Assembly (NCBI GenBank): GCA_025558095.1 | Contig: JAIVFI010000033.1 | Coordinates: 124,001-188,000 of the forward strand | Direction: 5' to 3' | DNA from: Hyaloraphidium curvatum | Lineage: Eukaryota > Monoblepharomycota > Hyaloraphidiomycetes > Hyaloraphidiales > Hyaloraphidiaceae | Length of the DNA: 64,000 nucleotides | In this document: piece by piece, positions 42,330-52,900 of the stretch | Layout: each line of letters begins with the position of its first letter | Position numbering within the stretch: position 1 is the stretch's first letter | Position numbers and translations under genes: made by a program | Notes under the pieces: model-generated | The model's input: only the letters and a program-made list of their open reading frames with translations | What the model was told of the DNA's origin: nothing | Database searches by the model: none

Positions 42330-44615
42330 ATGCCGGCGTCCGAGCTGTCGTGGGCGCCAAAGCGGCGGCGGGCGCGGGGCCCCGGCATGCGCCGCTCGCG
42401 GTCGCTGGGCCGCGTTGCGTCGAGGGCCGTGCCGCCCCTGTTCCCGTTCCGTGCGGAGCGCCGCGTGCCTCCGCTCGGCGAGGCCCTCCGCGTTTTGGCG
42501 TTGGCGTTCATCGCCGCGACCCACCCGCGGCCGGTCGGCCTGCACGGGCCCTCCTTCCTGGCGGCTCTGGACGCGCGCGCAGAGGGACGGCCCCACACGG
42601 GCGACCCTCGCTGGCCGCGATTCTACCTGTCGCCAGTCTTTGAGGCTTTCTGGACGTACGCTACGGCGGCTGCCGCCCTGGCAAGCAAGGATCCCGCAAG
42701 GCGGGCCGCGCTCAAGCTGCCAATGCCCCTCCCCGACCTGGTCGACGCCCTGGAGGCGCGGCTCGAGGACGTGCTGGCCGCAGAGGTGGCCAGGTTCGAG
42801 AGGAACGCCGAAAAGACCGGCCCGGGACCGCATCTGCGCACGCCGGAAGCCTATGCCATCGTCTACGTGTGCAGCTTCGCGCCGTACCATCTGATGGCGC
42901 GCACGACCCGCACGGCAAACATTCGGGGCTTCATCCGCGTTGGCGCCCGCGTCTACCGCGCGACGCGGCTGCCGGGCGAGAACTTTGGGTCTGGGCAGGC
43001 TGATTCCGGCCCGCCGAACGCCGAGGACTTCATCTGGGACTGCTTCTGGTCGAGCGCCTTCTTCGGCCTGGCTTTCCACGACGCCTGGTCCGCCGCCGAC
43101 GCATTCGGCGCGGCGGCCACGCAGATCATCGACCCCGCCCTCGAATTCCCCGACGCCGAGATCCTGCCCCACGGCGGCATCTTTGATCGGCTGCCGGCCG
43201 CGGCGCTCAGGGACCCAAGCGCGCCGGCATCACCAGAGCTGCTTCGCGCCAGGTATGGAGTCTCTTGGCGGGACTACGTTGGATGGTTTGACCATCGCTA
43301 TTGCGACGCCGCGGACCCCGGCTCGCGCCTGCGCGCGCTCGCCCTCGTGCGCAACATGAAGGACTACGGCGCGCTCGTCACCTGCGGCATGGTGCTCTTT
43401 GTCCGCCTGGCCATCGAGGACCTCAGCACCTTCCTGCGCAGCATCGGCCTCTTCCGCCTGGACCTCCTCGTCGCCGAGGACCTCATCGCCAAGGGCCACG
43501 CCGTCCCCGGCCGCCCGCTGCACCCCCGGCCGCCGGTTCCGCCCCGCGTGGCCCGCCACCTCGACGTCGTGCTCTCCAACCCCGGCCTCCCCGAGGCCCT
43601 CCGTCGCAGCGCCATCGTCCGCTGGGCACTGGACGCCATCTCGATCGCCCTCCCCTCGGACCTCCTCTCGGCCATCCGCGCGGGGTCGTGGGACGATTTC
43701 GCCGCCTCCCTGCCCCCGCACTACTCTCCCGGCGAACGCTTCCAGATGCTCGGCTACCTGCCGTTCCTTCTCGAATCACGCACCGTCGTGCGCTGCCCCG
43801 AACCCTTCGTCGACCTCTCCTCAGACCCGGGCGCGCTGCACCCGCCGGACATCCGCTCCCCCGCCGGCGACGCTTCCATCCGCCCCGCAATGCTACGTCT
43901 CTGGTCAAGGACACGCGCGTTCTCCGAAGTGCCTGCCGAGGCCGGCGCAGCGGCCCGTATGGTGCGCATGATCCTTGATTCCGGTGGGCTCGCGATCGGC
44001 CTCGTGGTCGCCATCGCATGCCACGCCGCCGCCGTCGCCAGCTGGGCTCTGATCCTGACCGCCCGCGCCCTCGGCCCCGCCGCCGACCCGGGTGCGGCCG
44101 GCATGGTGGCTGCGTGCATGTCGATGCTCGCGGCCGGGGGCAAGCAGCACCGCGCCGTGGCGCTGCTCCTAGGGCGCGTGCTCGAGACGGGGTCGGTGGA
44201 GATGGGAGTCGGGGAGCTGGAGATGCTCCGTTCGGGGAGGCAGACGCGCCCCGCGTGCGGGCATGCGGGGGTGGGCGAGGTGGAGGGGGTGTGTTGGGGG
44301 TGCGCGATGGAGCGGATGGAGGCGTCGCGCGACGCGGAGGAGGGGGACGAGCGGTGGTCCGAGTCGGAGCGCGCGTCGGTGCTGAGCGAGGCGTCGGTCG
44401 GGACGGGGGCCAGCACCGCCAGCCTGGTTCCCGAGTCGGCGGCGGCGGCCGAGCCCGCGGATCCGGCGTTCGCGAGGCCGGTGTGGACGGTGCTGCACGA
44501 TGCGCCCGAGGAGCTGGCGAGGAGGATGCCGGCGCTGCGGAGGCGCGTGACGTTCTCGTCGGTCAGGGAGGTCTACGAGACCTTTTCGAGCGACGAGTTC
44601 CCGGAGGGGCGATGA
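42330..44615 (+). CDS. Large protein resembling a fungal TF regulatory domain
   Basis: A single exon of 761 residues from the first ATG at 42330. The central part (about residues 60-400) is helical and reminiscent of the middle homology region of Zn2Cys6 regulators: PPLGEALRVLALAFIAAT, then NAEDFIWDCFWSSAFFGLAF like the RRxWW-cf-D block. The last third is Ala/Glu/Ser-rich and acidic. There is no zinc cluster N-terminal to it, and none upstream. It could be a DNA-binding-deficient cofactor or an unrelated helical protein; the resemblance is weak. No signal peptide. One hydrophobic stretch (GLAIGLVVAIACHAAAVASW) is present. Confidence 0.6.
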   Translation: MPASELSWAPKRRRARGPGMRRSRSLGRVASRAVPPLFPFRAERRVPPLGEALRVLALAFIAATHPRPVGLHGPSFLAALDARAEGRPHTGDPRWPRFYLSPVFEAFWTYATAAAALASKDPARRAALKLPMPLPDLVDALEARLEDVLAAEVARFERNAEKTGPGPHLRTPEAYAIVYVCSFAPYHLMARTTRTANIRGFIRVGARVYRATRLPGENFGSGQADSGPPNAEDFIWDCFWSSAFFGLAFHDAWSAADAFGAAATQIIDPALEFPDAEILPHGGIFDRLPAAALRDPSAPASPELLRARYGVSWRDYVGWFDHRYCDAADPGSRLRALALVRNMKDYGALVTCGMVLFVRLAIEDLSTFLRSIGLFRLDLLVAEDLIAKGHAVPGRPLHPRPPVPPRVARHLDVVLSNPGLPEALRRSAIVRWALDAISIALPSDLLSAIRAGSWDDFAASLPPHYSPGERFQMLGYLPFLLESRTVVRCPEPFVDLSSDPGALHPPDIRSPAGDASIRPAMLRLWSRTRAFSEVPAEAGAAARMVRMILDSGGLAIGLVVAIACHAAAVASWALILTARALGPAADPGAAGMVAACMSMLAAGGKQHRAVALLLGRVLETGSVEMGVGELEMLRSGRQTRPACGHAGVGEVEGVCWGCAMERMEASRDAEEGDERWSESERASVLSEASVGTGASTASLVPESAAAAEPADPAFARPVWTVLHDAPEELARRMPALRRRVTFSSVREVYETFSSDEFPEGR

Positions 44616-44748
44616 AAGGAGCCGCGGTGTATATCCGGCGATTGCTCAGCACGTGATCTTGATCCAAAGAAGGCCGATCTCGACGGGACTCCGAATCGCG
44701 CACCAGGAGACAGGAAGACCATATCAATTGCTTGGGAGCGCCCATACA

Positions 44749-46986
44749 TCACACGAGCAATGCAAGAGCCGCCACCGTCAGTGCGATCCATCCCGACGCC
44801 CGCGACACGGCGGCCGCCGTGGATGCCGGAGGCGACGGCGTGGATGTCGGAATGTCCGCCGAGCTCCCTGTCGCGCACGTCCGGTCCGCCGAAAGCCCGC
44901 CGCCCAGGACCGCCTCCGCGGCCGCGCACCACCCACCCCACCCTTCGGGACATTCGAACCCCGCCCCGCTTGTCGACGGAACGGGCTCTCCCGGCGCCAA
45001 GTTGCGGCACAGGGGATCCGAGTACCACGAGCAGCCCCCGGCGTCGGGCCCCAGGCACGCGGGGCGGCCGGTACCGGGCGAGCGGCGCACGGAGACGTAG
45101 TTGCCCTTGTCCGAGCAGGAGCGCATGCACGTCCAGGTGGTGGGCGAGGGTGTGGGAGCGGTGGGAGGGGCGGTCGAGGTGGGAGGCGGCGCGGTCGGTG
45201 AGATCGCGGCGGTGGACGTCGGGACGGGCGCCGACCGGTCCAGCCACGGCCTGGCCGTGCCCGAGCACCAAAAGTCAGCGCAATTCAAGGGTCCCTGGCA
45301 GCCTGCCGGGTAGGGATAATCCAGCTCCACCTGCTCGCAAGTCCATCCATCCCCGAGCGGATCCGCCTCGGACCGCGGGGTGCAGCACATGGCGTCCCAG
45401 TCGTACGGCGCGGTGCAGTTGCCGTCCCGGTAGAAGAAGCACGATTCCCCGTCCGGGCCGCGGCACTGCGCCGTCCGCCGCCCGCGCACGCGCAGCCGCC
45501 GGAGGAGCATCCACTGGTGGTACTTCCTGCTCTCCAGGCACGTCCAGCCGGTCTCGACGGCCACCTCAGACGCCAGCACGGGGGGCTCGCAGCGATCAAT
45601 CAGCAGCACCTCGCCGGAGACAAACACACACCCAGGCGGATAGAACTCGGAGTCGTGCAGGCGGCAGTACCTGACCGGGCGACCGAGGTCCCTGAACGAG
45701 CACACGCCCAAGTCTCGGGCGGGGTGCAGCAAGGGGGCCTCGAGGGCGGGGGCATACCCGCTGCCGCTGACATCGAGGACGACAAGGTTCTCGAGCGATG
45801 CCAGCCGCGACCCGGGGATGGGCCCGGTGGCGTTTGGCAGACGCAGTGTCAGTTCGGCGAGGTCGGGCATTCCCCAGAGGAAATCCGGGAAACCGCCCCT
45901 CGCCCCGCCCCAGAGCTCGAGCCGGATCAGGGCCTTGAGCTCCGAGATGCTCCCGCGTGGCTCGTTAACGTCGGACCCGTAAGGTGCGGCGGACAGGTAG
46001 GTGATTGCTCCGTCCGTGCACTCCACCCTGACGCCCGGCTGACGGTGCACGCCGCAGCACGTCTTGCCCGATCCGAAGGGGCCGGCGAGGAACTTTGCCC
46101 GGTCGAACGAACCCGGGTCGGGCTGCTGCGCCTGCAACCAGTCCGCCAGGTGCCCGCACTGCTCCTCGATCGTGCCCAACCCGTGATCCGTCCAGGGCTT
46201 CGGCACGTCGCCCCAGTGCGGCCGCACGGGTGGGTAGGCCGGGGGCGGCTCGCTGTACGGAAAGGGGTCGCCGGCGCAAGGCGGCAGACCTTGCACGCAC
46301 GCGGGCGGGGTACCCGCGGCCCATTCGGCACCGGCGTGGCTGCAAACGGTCTGCGGAATGCGGCAGATCCTCAGCGACTTGGGCATGGGCGGCAGCCAGC
46401 CCGACAGGGCGGTGCCGGAGAGGTCCAGCTCCTCCAGCGCCGGCGTGAGCACGTCCAGGCGCGGCAGCTGGCCCGACACGCCGGTGTGCGACAGGTTCAG
46501 CCTGCGCAGCCACAGGCCAGCGGGCAGCTGCCGCGGGGCGATGGGCCCCGCGAGGCGCGGGTTGCCGGCGAGGTCGATCTCGTCGAAGACCGGCAGCGGC
46601 AGCAGCGCGGCGGACGCGCCTTCGCCCGGCAGCTCGGCCGCGGCGGGCAGCTGCCATAGCCGCGGCGCGCCGGCCAGCTCGCCCGAGGTCCATCGCAGCG
46701 ACCGCACGCGGCCCGCCCCGTCGCAGGACACCGCGCGGCCGGCGCCCGCGGCGGCGGCGTCGAAGCCGCAGCACGGCTCGCCCGGCCGCGGCCACGGCTG
46801 CCCCGGCGCAAGGAAGGGCGCGAACGCCGCGTCGACCCCCGTGGCGTTGCGGAGGCGCAGGAAGCCGACGAGCGCGTCGCACTGGTAGCGCGGGTGCGGC
46901 GCATACACCGGCCCGCCGGCCCGGGACGGCGCCGCGACGATGGCGACCGCCGCTGCAACGAGGCCGAACGCTGTCCGTTTCTTCAT
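44749..46986 (-). CDS. GPI-type surface protein: LRRs plus WTC cysteine modules
   Basis: A single exon of 745 residues from the Met at 46986, which opens a signal peptide (KKRTAFGLVAAAVAIVAAPS). Two leucine-rich stretches (LNLSHTGVSGQLPRLDVL, LEELDLSGTALSGWLPP; and LIRLELWGGARGGFPDFLW, LVVLDVSGSG) resemble plant-type extracellular LRRs, separated by a Cys pair region (GKTCCGVH). The C-terminal third holds two cysteine modules, one degenerate (WTCLESRKY ... ESCFFYRDGNC) and one full (WTCMRSC ... CSWYSDPLC ... ECPEGWGGWC). A Thr/Pro/Ser-rich linker and a hydrophobic end (GWIALTVAALALLV) suggest a GPI anchor. The same module occurs in the gene at 61367-63001. Confidence 0.78.
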   Translation of the reverse strand: MKKRTAFGLVAAAVAIVAAPSRAGGPVYAPHPRYQCDALVGFLRLRNATGVDAAFAPFLAPGQPWPRPGEPCCGFDAAAAGAGRAVSCDGAGRVRSLRWTSGELAGAPRLWQLPAAAELPGEGASAALLPLPVFDEIDLAGNPRLAGPIAPRQLPAGLWLRRLNLSHTGVSGQLPRLDVLTPALEELDLSGTALSGWLPPMPKSLRICRIPQTVCSHAGAEWAAGTPPACVQGLPPCAGDPFPYSEPPPAYPPVRPHWGDVPKPWTDHGLGTIEEQCGHLADWLQAQQPDPGSFDRAKFLAGPFGSGKTCCGVHRQPGVRVECTDGAITYLSAAPYGSDVNEPRGSISELKALIRLELWGGARGGFPDFLWGMPDLAELTLRLPNATGPIPGSRLASLENLVVLDVSGSGYAPALEAPLLHPARDLGVCSFRDLGRPVRYCRLHDSEFYPPGCVFVSGEVLLIDRCEPPVLASEVAVETGWTCLESRKYHQWMLLRRLRVRGRRTAQCRGPDGESCFFYRDGNCTAPYDWDAMCCTPRSEADPLGDGWTCEQVELDYPYPAGCQGPLNCADFWCSGTARPWLDRSAPVPTSTAAISPTAPPPTSTAPPTAPTPSPTTWTCMRSCSDKGNYVSVRRSPGTGRPACLGPDAGGCSWYSDPLCRNLAPGEPVPSTSGAGFECPEGWGGWCAAAEAVLGGGLSADRTCATGSSADIPTSTPSPPASTAAAVSRASGWIALTVAALALLV

Positions 46987-47001
46987 TGTAACTGCGAGCA
47001 C

Positions 47002-47281
47002 GGAGCTCCTGATGTGAATGTGAGTCGTCGTGTGGCGAAGCAGGGATCGTGAGCCTCCTGAACCCGACGGTCACGTCATGCAGCTCCCACCGGCCTGAAA
47101 CTCATCATTTAATCGACATTTGATTCAAAGGCTTGCTACGCGCAATGACTCTGTCTCCTGACGGGAAAGAAGCCCAGGTAGCAATCGACCGGCTCCCCAT
47201 CGAGCCGGCACAGCGGCTGCTTCACCGCCCGACCCGAAGCAGGAGCATCCCGCTTCTTACTTAACTGGGTCACACCGCCAG
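47002..47281. other. Intergenic spacer
   Basis: 280 bp between two minus-strand genes. Nothing specific was recognised. Confidence 0.35.
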
Positions 47282-47968
47282 CTACCACAGGCCCGGAACC
47301 AGTCTCCACTTCACCGCCTCCGCGTACTCCGCGTATCCATCCAGCCCCGTCAGCATCTCCTCCTCCCGCTCCAACCTCGCAGCGATCCCCGCCAGCAGCC
47401 CGATCGCCGGCATGGCGGCCCAGCGCGACCCCAGCGCCAACGGCGCGCCGAGCAGCAGCAGCGCGCCGCCCGAGTACATGGGGTGCCGCACGATCCCGTA
47501 CGGGCCCGAGGTAATGAGTCTCTGATCGAAGATTTGCACCGTCGAAGCAGCTTACGGGTTGGTGGCGAGCGCGACGGCGACGCCCAGGAATCCCAGCAGC
47601 ACCAAGAGCAGCCCGCAGTCCTGCACGAAGCGCGGGAGGCGTTCCCCGAGCAGCCTGTATTCGAAGCCGGCCAGCGCGAGGAGCAGGCAGAAGAGCGCGC
47701 CGTTGGCGGCCTGCAGCGCCGCGTGGCCCCCGTCGGGCTCTGCGACCGACAGCCGCCGCGCGACGAGCTCGGGGCTGAACGCGAGGAAGAAGCACGAGAG
47801 CGCGGCGCAGCACGCGAGGAACGCGGCGAGGAATCGGCGGCCCGGCGGGAAGCCCGTCGTGTCGGCGGCGCCGAAGAGCAGCGCCGCCATGGCGCACGCG
47901 AGGAAGACGAGGCCGCCGAGGGTGCCGAGCGCGAGGGACGCGGGGGAGGGCGGGCCGGACGCGTCCAT
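47282..47968 (-). CDS. Isoprenylcysteine methyltransferase-like, in-frame TAA
   Basis: The frame from Met 47968 to the stop at 47282 encodes a membrane methyltransferase of the ICMT/phospholipid-methyltransferase type: five or so hydrophobic segments, then TVQIFDQRLITSGPYGIVRHPMYSG and a C-terminal amphipathic end (EREEEMLTGLDGYAEYAEAV). The frame is broken once, by TAA at 47552-47554, between LATNP and AASTVQ. Sequence resumes in the same frame straight after it. I found no GT-AG intron of normal length that removes the TAA and keeps the conserved DQRLITSGPY. It is therefore a nonsense allele, a base-call error (an aromatic codon is expected there) or a readthrough site. Genuine TAA stops occur in other genes here. 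Confidence 0.72.
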
Positions 47969-48042
47969 TGTCGCCGAAGAGACGACCCGCGTGCACGCCA
48001 CCCGGGCGGAGGTCTGGATCCGCGCTTCCTTACACGTGCGCG
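47969..48042. promoter_or_regulatory. 74-bp divergent promoter between CAAX-type enzymes
   Basis: The start codons of the methyltransferase-like gene and the CPBP-family gene are only 74 bp apart on opposite strands, so they must share promoter sequence. No core element was evident by eye. Confidence 0.6.
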
Positions 48043-48906
48043 ATGCAACTCCTCGTCCGCTTCCTCGCCCCGACCTTCGCCTCCTCGTGGCTGCTCGCCC
48101 TCGTGCAATTCCGCCTCGCCCGGGCCGGCGCCCCACCGGCCGCCCTGCTCGCGGCCAAAGTGGCCTACATGTTCGGCCCGCTGCTCGGCGCCCGCATCGC
48201 GCTGGGAGCGGGGTTCGCGGACGCGGCCGGGGTCAAATGGAGGCCCAACGCCGCGTGGCTCGGCGCGTGGCTGCTTCCCCCGGCGCTGGCGCTCGCCGCA
48301 CACGGGGCATCGGCGCTGGTGCCAGGCGTGGAGGCGAGCTACGGCGCGGAAGGGCTCCTGGAGAGGCTCGAGGGGCTGGTCGCGCCCGAGGACGTGGAGA
48401 AGGCGAGGGAGCAGCTGGCAAAGTACCCCCCGGGGAGGCTGCTGCCCCTGGTGCTGTTCCAGGCGCTCCTGGCGGGACCGACGGTCAATGCCGTCGCGGC
48501 CTTCGGCGAGGAGGTGGGCTGGCGAGGCGCGCTGCACCACATGCTCGGTGCCTCGGAGCCGGGCCGGTTCTGGCGCGCGTCGGCCATCACGGGAATCGTC
48601 TGGGGCATCTGGCACGCGCCGCTGATCCTGCAGGGGCACAACTACCCGCGTCATCCTAAATGGGGCGTGCCGATGATGGTGGCCTTCTGCACGCTGCTGT
48701 CGCCGTTGCTGGCGCACTTTCGGATCGCGGGAGGGTCGGTGCTCGCGCCGGCGCTGTTCCACGGGTCGCTCAACGCCAGCGCCGGCCTGTCGGTGATGTT
48801 CCTGAAGGGTGGATCGGACCTGGTTGTTGGATTGACAGGGGCCGCGGGACTGGCGGTGCTGGCGGCGGCCGACGTGTGCCTGTGGTGGATCCGCGGGTTC
48901 CGGTGA
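48043..48906 (+). CDS. CPBP-family intramembrane protease (CAAX protease type)
   Basis: A single exon of 287 residues with about seven hydrophobic segments. The three family motifs are present: FGEEVGWRGAL (Glu-Glu and Arg), GIVWGIWHAPLIL (His) and LFHGSLNAS (His and Asn). This is the Rce1/CPBP (Abi) family of glutamate-type intramembrane proteases, which cleave prenylated CAAX proteins in eukaryotes. The sequence is closer in style to the bacterial CPBP branch than to eukaryotic Rce1; that is my impression, not a computed result. It is divergent from the methyltransferase-like gene, the next step in CAAX processing. Confidence 0.85.
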   Translation: MQLLVRFLAPTFASSWLLALVQFRLARAGAPPAALLAAKVAYMFGPLLGARIALGAGFADAAGVKWRPNAAWLGAWLLPPALALAAHGASALVPGVEASYGAEGLLERLEGLVAPEDVEKAREQLAKYPPGRLLPLVLFQALLAGPTVNAVAAFGEEVGWRGALHHMLGASEPGRFWRASAITGIVWGIWHAPLILQGHNYPRHPKWGVPMMVAFCTLLSPLLAHFRIAGGSVLAPALFHGSLNASAGLSVMFLKGGSDLVVGLTGAAGLAVLAAADVCLWWIRGFR

Positions 48907-49052
48907 TGGATTGATATTATTGAAGAAGGATCTATTGTAATGTTGAGGGGTTGCGGTTCCTCTTCGGCCGACTGTCCACGCAACTCCCGGCTGAGTGACT
49001 CATCGGTCCCCAAAGTCGAACTCCGCTCGCCTCCCATCTCCGTGTTCCAAAG

Positions 49053-49490
49053 ATGCGCGTGTACCCCGTTGTTACGATCTGCGGCGAAGGCCCCGTCGTC
49101 GTCCTCTCCTCCTCCGCCGAGGCCGCCGCGCTCCGCGCCAAGGACCACTTCGGCCTTCCCCCCGACGCCTTCGGCCCGACGTCGTTCGAGGTCCGCGGCT
49201 CCCCCGACAAGGTCTACGTCGTCGGAAGCTGGGAGCGGGGATGCTGCGCGGGACTGCTCGGCGTCTACGCGGACGAGGGGACGGCCAACGCGGCGGCTGC
49301 GCGGCCGCCCACGCTGGCGCAGATACTGGCGAACCAGGTCGAGAAGGTGGTCAGGGAGTGCCCGGTGTTTGCGACCGTCGCGGAGTACGAAGCGTTCCAG
49401 ACGGATGAGGACGAGAAGGGGAGGGCCGAGTACGAAGCCAGAGTGGCCGAGAGGAAGAAGAAGCAGAAGGCCGCACGCGACGCGGTTTGA
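49053..49490 (+). CDS. Hypothetical protein (145 residues)
   Basis: A single exon. The N-terminal 90 residues look like a small alpha/beta domain (RVYPVVTICGEGPVVVLSSS, FEVRGSPDKVYVVGSWERGC) and the C-terminus is a charged helix (ARVAERKKKQKAARDAV). No signal peptide or membrane segment, and no family recognised. Codon bias matches the neighbouring genes. Confidence 0.6.
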   Translation: MRVYPVVTICGEGPVVVLSSSAEAAALRAKDHFGLPPDAFGPTSFEVRGSPDKVYVVGSWERGCCAGLLGVYADEGTANAAAARPPTLAQILANQVEKVVRECPVFATVAEYEAFQTDEDEKGRAEYEARVAERKKKQKAARDAV

Positions 49491-49952
49491 TCTCTGGTGG
49501 GATCGCAGTCATTGCCACCGCATGATCAGATTGACAGGATGCTGACTCGTTTCCGCTCCAGATGCGAAGGTGCCGGAACTGAAGTCGGCCGGAACGAGGC
49601 CGGGCGATTGGGCGAGTGCGGACATGAATCAGATCAAATGGAGGCGATGCCCGTAGAATTCAATCAGGGAGGATCAACACCTATCTGGCGCAATGTCGAT
49701 CGCGGGAACTCGCACGGCTAAGGACCTTGACGCCCCCGTTCATTGCTGGCTTCGTCTTTCGTCCCCGTTTTGGTTGGCAGTGCTGCCGGCGGCCCACATG
49801 AAGGTTCCGGCGAAGGATTACGACCTCGTGGGCTGGAACATGGCGCTCCATACCATATAGGACATCGTAAACGCGTGATCGGCTGCCTCACGGGACCGGC
49901 GGCGGGACTGCGGTCGCCCACCGTCTCCTTTCATCTCGTCCGCCCCCCCAAA
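49491..49952. other. Intergenic, SEC3 upstream region
   Basis: 462 bp between two plus-strand genes. AT-richer than its neighbours, with no recognised element. Confidence 0.4.
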
Positions 49953-52900
49953 ATGGACGAGGACTTTTCGGCGCCGACGCAGCGCGGCCCCCGCGCGCCG
50001 CCGGTCTCGGTCTCGGCACCGGTATTGCCGGCTGTCGTGATCCAGCCGGTTTTCGGCGCCGGCGGGCTCGTCGAGACGCGTCCGCCGCCGTCGGCGCAGT
50101 CCGCGCGGGCGCCGTCGCCGCCGCCCGCGAAGCCGCCGGAAAAACAGCGGCGATCGAACGACGCGCCGCGGCGGCCGCCGGACCCGCCGCCGATCGCCGT
50201 GGGGGGCCGGAACATGCTGGGCCGCGGTTGGGGCAAGCTCAAGGCCGCGGTCAAGGGCGCCCCGGCCTTCTCGCCCGTTACGTCGCGGGCAAAGGACATG
50301 CCGGAGGACTCGGATTCGGACGCGTCGGATAGGGAGCGCGATTCCGAGGATGTGGAAAGGGACAAGGACACCCAGCTGCTGAAGGTCTGGGAGGACGACG
50401 GCCCGGCCTCGGGCAAGAAGCTGTTCGGGAGCAAGGGCGATGAGGGCGAAAAGGTCGAAGGCGGCGAAGGCAGAGAATGGAAGGTCCGCTATTTGGCCGT
50501 GACCGGTGGGTGGTAGCGACCGCGCTGCCGCGAGACGCGTCCCAACGGTGCCGCCCAACTTCCCAGGCCTCACGTCGGCGCACCCGATACTGCACAAGCT
50601 GCGCCTGGTCGTCTCGTCGGATCCGACTTCTGGCCTCGTGCCCGTGCACTCGTGGCCGCTCTCGTCGCTTCGCTCCATCGCGCTCTACTCGACCCCGCGC
50701 TCGAGCTTCATCGTCTCTTTCGCGGGCAGCAAGCGCCTTGGCTTCCAGGAGGCCAAGGAATACGTGTGGGTGGCCGAGGCCGACGACAAGAGGGGCGAGT
50801 TTTTGCGGACCGTGTGGGGCGCCATGACCGCGGACGAGAAGCGCGCCGTCAAGCTCGACGGGTGCGACTCGGATTTCGGGCTCCCGCCCATGGACAAGTC
50901 GGAGCAGCAGCGCGAACGCGAGCGCGAGAGGGAGCGCGAGCGGCGGCGTGAGGCCGAGCGGGAAAAGGCACCCGCAGCGGCTTCCACCCTCTCGCGAAAG
51001 CAGCGGCCCGCCGCGCAACCCGCTGCGACCCCCACCACTCCCGCCCCGGAATCCGCCGCCCCGTCGCAGGTCTCACCCAGCCCTTCCCCGCGCTCCACCT
51101 CCCTCAAGCCTGCCTCCCCGGTGCCGCCCTCGGCCGCGTCTTCCGCCCAGGGGGACTATCTTTCGCACGCGACTTTGGCCCCCCGTACCACCTCACTTCG
51201 CGGGGGAACGCCCACCACCCCCGCCGCCTCCCCCTTCTCCGCGCCTGGGGCACCGCCGCCCCCGCAGGACGACGAGGACGAGGAGTACGATCTCAACCTG
51301 CTCCTCAGCGCCGCGGACCGCCTGCTGGCGCGACAGCACCTTATGCCCCCACCCGCCCCATCGGAAACGTTGCCCGATCTGTCCGAGGTGCTCGCCACCT
51401 TCGACTTTCGGCCCGGCGGCGACGCGCGCGAGCTCGCGGCCCGGGTGGCCTCCGAAGCCGACGCCCTCGAGCGGGGCAACGCATGGGCGCTTCTGCATTC
51501 CCACGCCGAGGAACCCGCTCTGGACCGGGCCGTCGCCCGCGCGACGGAGGAGCTCGGCAAAGTCGAGGACAGGTACCTCCGCGCCTACGCCGAGAAGCTG
51601 GGCGGAATGGGCGCCGACGTGCGCGCGATCGAGCGGCGCAACAGGCGGGAGGGCACCGCGAGGGACAACATGGAGCGGCTGCTCAAAGAGACGCAGGGGC
51701 TGCTTGCCCGGTTGCGGCTGCCAGAGGGGCTGGTGGAAACGCTGCGGACCGCGGATCTGGGGGATGCCGCAGGGAGGGAGGCAGCGGTGCGGTTCGCGAG
51801 GGTGCTCTGGGCGCGCACGGGGGAGGATTTCGGGCAGCTGGCGTCGATGCGGGCCGTGCGGGACCGACGGACCGAGTGGGCGGGGTATGTGCGCGAGTTC
51901 GGCGTGCGCATTGGTAGGCACGTAGGCGGGGATTGTGAGCGGGCGCTGGCTGCGCACAGCAAGGCGGTGGCGGTGGGGAAGGGGACACCGCCGAGGGTGC
52001 CGGTGGCGAGACTAGCTGAGGCTCTTGGAGGCTACAGGGAGCTGCTGCAGTGGCTGCGGGAGGCGGATCCGAGGGCGCACTACGAGGTTCTTGGCGGCTA
52101 CGTGGAGAAGGTGGGGGCGTTTTACGACAAAGAGGTCAAGAGGTTCGCCGGGGACGTGCGGGGCGGCATGGGTGGGAAAGGCAACCTCGCCTACGGTGGG
52201 TCCCATTAGCATTCCTTCAAACGAAGCGGCGCTCACCCCCTGCCAGTCTTTGCGCCCGAGCAGCAGACCTCGGCGCCGACCGTCACCATCTCGTCCAACA
52301 TCAAGCAGACCTCGTCCGCCATCAAGGACTTTTCCGCCACCCTCACCCGCAAGACGGTCGAGGGCATCAAGGACAGCTCGGGCACCTTTCTGGCAACGCT
52401 CAAGCGCGGGGCCAAGCTCGACGTGCGCGCGCTGGAGGCCGCCAACGCGAGCGCGGGCGCGACGCCGCGCGCGAGCATGGATGCGGATCGCATGAGCGTG
52501 GCGACGAAGGAGACGAGGGGCAGAGAGGACGGGGACATTGACGAGGAGGGCACGACCGGGGACGAGGTGCGTGGATTGCCCAATATTGCTGGCGACTTTG
52601 CTCATAGCATCTTCAGGCGATGGAGATGGTGCTGACGGCCGTTGCGCCGCCGCTGGTGCAGCAGCAGGCCTTCATCACGGAGCTGTTTGAGCTCGAGACC
52701 AAGCGGGACGCAACGCTGACCAAGCAGCAGACCCAGGGCTCCGTGAACGGCGACGCGTCGAACGGTATAAGCAGGTCGGTGTCCAAGAAGGACATCAAGT
52801 GGCAGAAGCGCGTCGCGTGGGTGCTTTGCTCGTACTCTAGTCGGCCTGGCTGACCTGCATGGGCGCAGCGAGACAATGGACCGCTTCGTCCCTTCGCTCG

